Source: Riptortus pedestris (taxonomy: Eukaryota; Arthropoda; Insecta; Hemiptera; Alydidae). Taken from it: DNA of 64,000 nucleotides. The notes under the pieces are model-generated. The model did no database searches. It was not told the origin of the DNA and saw nothing but the letters and a program-made list of their open reading frames with translations. The DNA lies in the NCBI GenBank assembly GCA_019009955.1, contig CM032229.1:193645001-193709000 (forward strand), in the 5' to 3' direction. Made by a program: the position numbers and the translations under genes. This document shows, in pieces, positions 59,353 through 64,000 of the stretch. Every line of letters begins with the position of its first letter. Position 1 is the stretch's first letter.

Positions 59353-60412
59353 TGTTACCGCACTAGCGGTCGCAATTTTTGTTTAATCGTTACCAAATTA
59401 GGTATTTAATTGTTTTATGTAAAGAGAAAGATCAAGTTCGTTAATGGCTGAAATGGACCAGTGGGAGGGGGTGGTTACAGGGGTGAAATTTCGAAAATTC
59501 AAAATATCTCCGTTACTATACATCGGATCGAAAAAATGTATAGAACTAATCTTATAGAAAATTAAATGTCCTATAAATAATGGCATATACATTAATTCCC
59601 TACCTTGAATATTAACCGAGATATTTGCATTTTTATTAAATCTGGGCGGCTAGCGGACGAGAGTGAGCGAGAGTCCCGCCAAAAGCCGTTTCCTTGACTG
59701 CTCGGCTCTCGTGAAATTTCTCTATTGTAAAACTTCACGTGGGGAATAAGCAGTCCTGCGTGACGGACTTTTTAGTATCGACTGTGGATTAAAAAGTCCG
59801 TCACGCAGGGGCTGCGTAAACTAAGCAGATCTCCCATGTGAGGTTTTACAATAGAGAAATCTGCATACTGGTAACACACCACCACGCACGCGGCTTCTGA
59901 ATTGTATGAATAATTTATATTTTAATAATTCTCATTTTAGTAGTCCAAGAACTAAAAAAAGAAGGCGGCGGATGTGCATAAATCTTACAAGGTACGAAGG
60001 TAAGGTAAGGTTAGAAACGACAAGAAAGGTTAGAAGAAGCTTCCAACAGAGCCGAACTCTTACGAAAACGGCCGAACTAATCCGAACGATACCCGGCCAC
60101 GTGACCCACGACTTCATAAAAATGCAAATATCTCAGTTAATATTCAAGATAGAGAATAAATGTATATAACAATATTTATAGTAAATTTAATTTATTTAAC
60201 CAATAAGATTGGTTCTATACAATATTTCGATCCGATGCATAATAACGGAATGTTTCGAGTTTTCGAAAATCCCCCCTCTACCCCCCCCCTCTCCTCTGGT
60301 CCAATTGTCTGATTTTTGATTGATCTGTCTTTTTGTATAAAACGATTATATACCAAGTTTGATAACGATAAAACAAAAATGGCGACCGCTAGAGCGTTAA
60401 CAGACAATTATA

Positions 60413-60467
<55 letters not shown>

Positions 60468-60470
<3 letters not shown>

Positions 60471-61036
60471 TCAACCGCAAAAAAAAACCGGACACTTCAT
60501 TTTTGTCGTATTAAAAGCTAATTGTCAGCAATTTTCGTCATGTGCGTATTCTAGTTAGTACAGAGAATTGAGAGTCTAAGTCCATTGCACTAATCCCTTC
60601 AGGATTAGTAAACCATTAGATACACCTCAGATGAGATTTATTTGTCCTGAAGTTTTAAACATCTTTAATTATTAACCAAGCATTTTCTTTAATTAATGTT
60701 TTATTTTTATTTCGGTCCAGAATAATGGGTCTTTCAAACTTAGATGGAAGCTTACGTTACATTGCCGAAACGCTTGGGGTAGCGAAGTCTACCATTCACT
60801 GTAATAAAAATTAAGAATAATTTTTTTTTTTAAATGTGTTAATTTATCTGTTTCTTTATTTTTATTTTGAATTTTTTTGTAAATAATCAATAAAAATTAT
60901 TCACTTTTGGCAGATTTTGTTTAAATAACCTATAGATTAACCAATTATTTTAATTAAATAGATTCATATACATATATATTAAGTATTTACAAAATTATAA
61001 GACTAAATCTAAGTGTCCGGTTTTTTTTGCGGTTGA

Positions 61037-61039
<3 letters not shown>
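60468..61039 (+). mobile_element. Tc1/mariner internal-deletion element, 572 bp
   Basis: Terminal inverted repeats of about 29 bp (CACTCAACCGCAAAAA ... ACCGGACACTT) with TA on both sides. The interior is mostly AT-rich; only a helix-turn-helix scrap of the transposase remains. It would need a transposase from a full-length relative elsewhere. Confidence 0.88.
60725..60814 (+). pseudogene. Tc1/Tc3-type helix-turn-helix scrap
   Basis: A 29-codon frame, MGLSNLDGSLRYIAETLGVA followed by KSTIHCNKN. RYIAETLGVAKSTIH matches the N-terminal helix-turn-helix of Tc1/Tc3 transposases, which binds the terminal repeats. The catalytic domain is absent. Confidence 0.7.
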
Positions 61040-61088
<49 letters not shown>

Positions 61089-61501
61089 GAAAAGATCTCA
61101 TTTTCGTTATCTCCTGGTTCGATGGACATTTGATGAAATTTTTCGAAAATCGCGACCTCAATAGCTGAATTCCCTTAAGGGAAATCTGCTAAAACTAGAC
61201 CGGTATGATCATATTGAAGAACTAAGCAAGAAACTAAAATCAGTTTGCTTCTTATTAAAATGTGTTAACAAATATCTTCCAACATTATTAATATACTATG
61301 GATATTTCCATTGTCGGTTAACATTTGCATTGGCCTGACTCAAAAAGTCATATTTAAATTTCAGAATCGAGAAATAAGGTTTATTTTCCAAAGCCGCTAA
61401 CGAACTTGATCTTTATTTTTACATGAAACGATTAAATATTGTACCAAGTATGGTAACGATCAAAAAGCGACCGCTAGAGCGATTACAGATAATATATATA
61501 T

Positions 61502-63041
61502 CCCGTAACCACAGACGTGAATTTGTGTTACATAACCACAGACATGGAGTCAAACTGACTCCATATATTTCCTTTGTCATTTACACCTTTCTATCACAAC
61601 TTTTATTAATTTGTTTATTTATTTTATGTATAATTAAGGGATATGAACAATTAAGGGTGGAAATTACCACATTTAGTAAATCAGAATTTTATTTAAGACC
61701 AAAGAATTCATAAAACATAATACCTGCTCAGTGAGTTATCAGATTAAACTGTTCTCAAAGAGTTATTTAAATTATTGACTTATTCATTTCTTAAAAGTAA
61801 TAAACAATGTTTTTCACTATAATTTCAGATACAGTTAATGTAAAATATGAATCTCTTACAAAATAAAACTGCCCTACTTCAAACACAATTGTTCCACCCA
61901 ACTAATGAGCACTGTCCACTTGCTTGTCGATTACAACGTCTGCATAATGTGCTGGTTTCTCTTTTCAATTTTTTAGGGCATATACAGCAATATTTTCTAG
62001 TTGCCAGCTTGTCTGCACCGGATACTGTTTGCTGCTCTTCTTTACCAAGAACCTTCCTGATTGATGTTCTCACTTCCTGGGCAATTCGAGGATTATCTAA
62101 TCTTCTCTCTAGTTCATCGGTAACTATTTGTTTTCCAAGATTTTTCATGAAATTAAACCCCCTTTACAGTGGATTATCACGTGCAGCTTGGTGAAGAATA
62201 AATGCATTGACAGCGCTGATGTCAAGAATGCGAAACATGATTGCCATTGGCAATCTTCTAGTCCTACGACCAAGTCACACGTTCTAGTCCTACGTAAATC
62301 ACACATTTTTCATCCAGAGAATCAACTCCAGATTTTGTATTGTTGTAGAAACTAACAATTTCTGGCTTGTTACCTTCTTCATCTTGAGCTGGAGAAGAGT
62401 GCATTGATGACATAAGTAGTACAGCTATGCCTTTCTTTGGTACATATGATATCAATGTCAAATCCTTTGAGAAACCATAAATACTACTTCCAACTTCTCT
62501 TCTCTTATGGGGTAACAATTCTGGTGGTGTTTCCCATTTATTCCTTTTTACTGTCCAACGTAAGTCAATTTCTTTTCCTTCAGGATGTTCACCAGTTCAA
62601 CTGACGAGAACCAATTATCTGCAGTTCTTTTCCTAGTTGACCCATACATAGGAGAAGTCAACCTCAGCACGGATTGGGTTGGTTTCTGTAGCTTCCTTTC
62701 CTGTTCTGACAAAAAGATTAGAAGGTATAAAGAACTCGTGTTGCATTTATATACATAAAACCTTTTCCCAAGTATATAATTTGGAGGAAGAAGCTTACCA
62801 ATTTTGTCTCACACTAACACAGATGTAGAGTCAAGCTGACTCAGTAATGCGCATCACTGTATTCAGAAACAAATAAGTGACAAAGAAACAGATGTGTAGC
62901 CTCGACAGTGCACGTGCAGACTGAGGAAAGACTAGTTTGAAGGTACTGAAAGTACGGTGCGGTTTACGGAAGTACAACAATGTGAAACTAACGAGAATCT
63001 AACAATGCGGAGTCAATCTGACTCCCGTCTGTTGTTACGGG

Positions 63042-63042
<1 letters not shown>
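61502..63042 (-). mobile_element. piggyBac-like transposon, 1,541 bp
   Basis: Terminal inverted repeats CCCGTAACCACAGACG (left) and CCCGTAACAACAGACG (right, reverse complement). Subterminal palindromes GGAGTCA-NNN-TGACTCC occur at 61546-61562 and 63010-63026, with a degenerate third at about 62828-62841. It is flanked by ATAT rather than the TTAA usual for the superfamily, though the (TA)n setting hides the exact target size. Confidence 0.8.
61879..62740 (-). pseudogene. piggyBac-like transposase, frameshifted
   Basis: Minus-strand pieces in order: PMYGSTRKRTADNWFSSVEL (first catalytic Asp in DNWF), GFSKDLTLISYVPKKG, FYNNTKSGVDSLDEK (later catalytic Asp in GVDSLD), TRRLPMAIMFRILDISAVNA, then a basic stretch and the C-terminal Cys-rich finger CCICPKK...CRRCNRQ. 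These are the catalytic and zinc-finger parts of piggyBac transposases. Stops and frameshifts (about 62560, 62265 and 62165) separate the pieces, and the N-terminal third is missing. Not functional. Confidence 0.85.
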
Positions 63043-63113
<71 letters not shown>

Positions 63114-63165
63114 GAACATACCTGATTTTCGTCATTTCCTGGGTAGGGGTAGATGGACATTTCCC

Positions 63166-63667
63166 CAAAGAGGAATCTTGTAACATGTATTTTTGGAATA
63201 GTATAATATATGTGTAAATTCTATATAATAATATGCAACTAAATTCATTAAAATTATATTAGTTATTTTTTATAGAAAATAATCATGTTTAATGTATTCT
63301 ATTATGTTAATTGTAAATAAAAGCATTTGATTTTACCATTCTTCGAATATAAAGTATTCTAGATGAATGAGATCTAGAAACCGTTTCGAGTTTTACAGAG
63401 ATTTATGACTAGCTCAAATTATTATTATTTTTTTTTTTGCTATTCGGTTTTTTGTGCAAAATTAAATAATGAGTAAATCGCCGGACACATTTAAATAAAT
63501 TAAAAATAAATAAATAAAATAATCATCATTCCTCTTGTAATTGTTTCCTTCTCTACCGGAACCTATTTCCAATTCATCTTCTTCAGTTCCGATTTTCACA
63601 ATACGCAGCTTCCTTCTGATTCGGGTTCGACCAATTTGTCGAAATGGAACGAGAATCAATTATTACG
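63166..63667. other. Unique AT-rich DNA
   Basis: A 65-codon minus-strand frame (63659-63462) has an acidic/basic mix (VKIGTEEDELEIGSG) but no recognised domain. Confidence 0.35.
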
Positions 63668-63750
63668 GAAGTCCGTCACGCAGGGGCTGCGTAAACTAAG
63701 CACATTTTCCACGTGATGTTTGCCAATAGATAATTTACATCAAATAATGG
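63668..63750 (-). mobile_element. HINE-A 3' end fragment
   Basis: AAGTCCGTCACGCAGGGGCT and the following hairpin region, fading after AATTTACATCAAATAATGG. 63751-63938 is unique. Confidence 0.65.
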
Positions 63751-63938
63751 GTTGGAACCGCCAGAATAAGCTATCGGTGCATACGGTCATCACAGGCTAA
63801 TGTTGGAGTACAGTTGGCATTGTGCTGTAGATGCGATGGCACCATCTTCATTGTCTGGGACCAAATGTTGTACTGAGCTAGTTGTCCGTTCGTCAGTAGG
63901 TTTTGTGCGTCTGGTCACTGATTAGTTGGTTTACGTTT

Positions 63939-64000
63939 TAGCAGCCTATTGAGGTTGTACTCATGACGCGATTTTCGAAAACTTTCTTCAAATGTCCATC
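63939..64000 (+). mobile_element. HINE-A 5' end, cut by the window edge
   Basis: TTTTAGCAGCCTATTGAGGT and CATGACGCGATTTTCGAAAA. The terminal hairpin has lost its GATTTCCC arm. The element continues past base 64000. Confidence 0.7.

Larger units (their letters stand above)
57599..59773 (+). mobile_element. HINE-A copy hosting a mariner element
   Basis: 5' part 57599-57730 (TTTTAGCAGATTTCCCTCAT), mariner in the (TA)n, then (TA)n 59289-59348 and the 3' part from TGTCTGTTACCGCACTAGCG to CTGCGTGACGGACTTTTT. The 3' hairpin has lost part of one arm. Confidence 0.8.
59791..61192 (-). mobile_element. HINE-A copy hosting a Tc1-like element
   Basis: Left end AAAGTCCGTCACGCAGGGG, left body to CGCTAGAGCGTTAACAGACA, (TA)n 60409-60467, insert, (TA)n 61040-61082, right body to CCCTTAAGGGAAATCTGCTAA. 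Both ends are intact. Confidence 0.85.
61393..63165 (-). mobile_element. Partial HINE-A hosting a piggyBac-like element
   Basis: Left part starts inside the body (GCTAACGAACTTGATCTTTA) and reaches ATTACAGATAATATATATA. After the insert, (TA)n 63043-63106 leads to ATTTTGAACATACCTGATTT and a right part that stops at GGACATTTCC. Both outer ends are missing. Confidence 0.65.

Noticed and set aside
61847..62355. Plus-strand ORFs of 115 and 75 codons
   Set aside because: Antisense shadows of the piggyBac-like transposase, which is recognisable on the minus strand.

Overview
This is an AT-rich eukaryotic nuclear window, almost certainly from an arthropod and probably an insect with a large, repeat-laden genome. 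The evidence is one split gene with GT..AG introns, tRNA-headed SINEs, several non-LTR retrotransposon remnants, Tc1/mariner and piggyBac transposons, LTRs, rolling-circle elements and very long (TA)n tracts. Nothing looks bacterial: there are no operons, ribosome binding sites or CRISPR arrays. The species cannot be read from the sequence.

The only host gene I can support is on the minus strand. It encodes a basic helix-loop-helix factor of the Dimmed/Mist1 (BHLHA15) family, spread over about 17 kb. The exons are 46956-46775 (acidic lead, basic region, helix 1), 33992-33856 (end of helix 1, loop, helix 2) and 30036-29916 (acidic tail and stop). Both introns have consensus borders and the codon phases agree across the joins. 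The 5' coding exon lies outside the window or is not recognisable. A second, unrelated gene may begin at about 4.9-5.05 kb on the minus strand, where a CCAAT box, a GC box, a TCAGT initiator and a GTAAGT donor are in promoter order; its body would lie to the left.

Nearly everything else is mobile or tandem DNA. The dominant family, here called HINE-A, has more than 30 full or partial copies. It reads TTAGCAGATTTCCC at its 5' end and has a matching subterminal inverted repeat near the 3' end, then a small GC hairpin, then GACGGACTTTTT, with a (TA)n tract in the middle. That is the layout of non-autonomous Helentron (rolling-circle) elements. A second family, HeliB, ends in a CCCGG/CCGGG hairpin followed 12 bases later by CTAG|T, the Helitron 3' signature. 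It has about 280-bp internal units and always sits in (TA)n. A true Helitron helicase C-terminus (7655-7510) stands just upstream of a related terminus.

Layout: 1-0.7 kb 49-bp satellite; 0.7-5.5 kb nested elements, a LINE and the promoter candidate; 5.5-18.9 kb HINE-A copies carrying Helitrons, LINE pieces and an LTR, plus a CA-rich tandem array; 19-30 kb the quietest stretch, mostly single-copy AT-rich DNA with SINEs and a duplicated 540-bp repeat; 30-47 kb the bHLH gene with introns filled by HINE-A and a six-copy Helitron array; 47.8-49.7 kb a 21-bp minisatellite next to the bHLH exon; 50-64 kb HINE-A copies whose (TA)n tracts hold in turn a Helitron, an LTR, a DD41D mariner, a Tc1-like deletion derivative and a piggyBac-like element. 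The most striking pattern is this repeated use of the HINE-A (TA)n core as a landing site by unrelated transposon classes.
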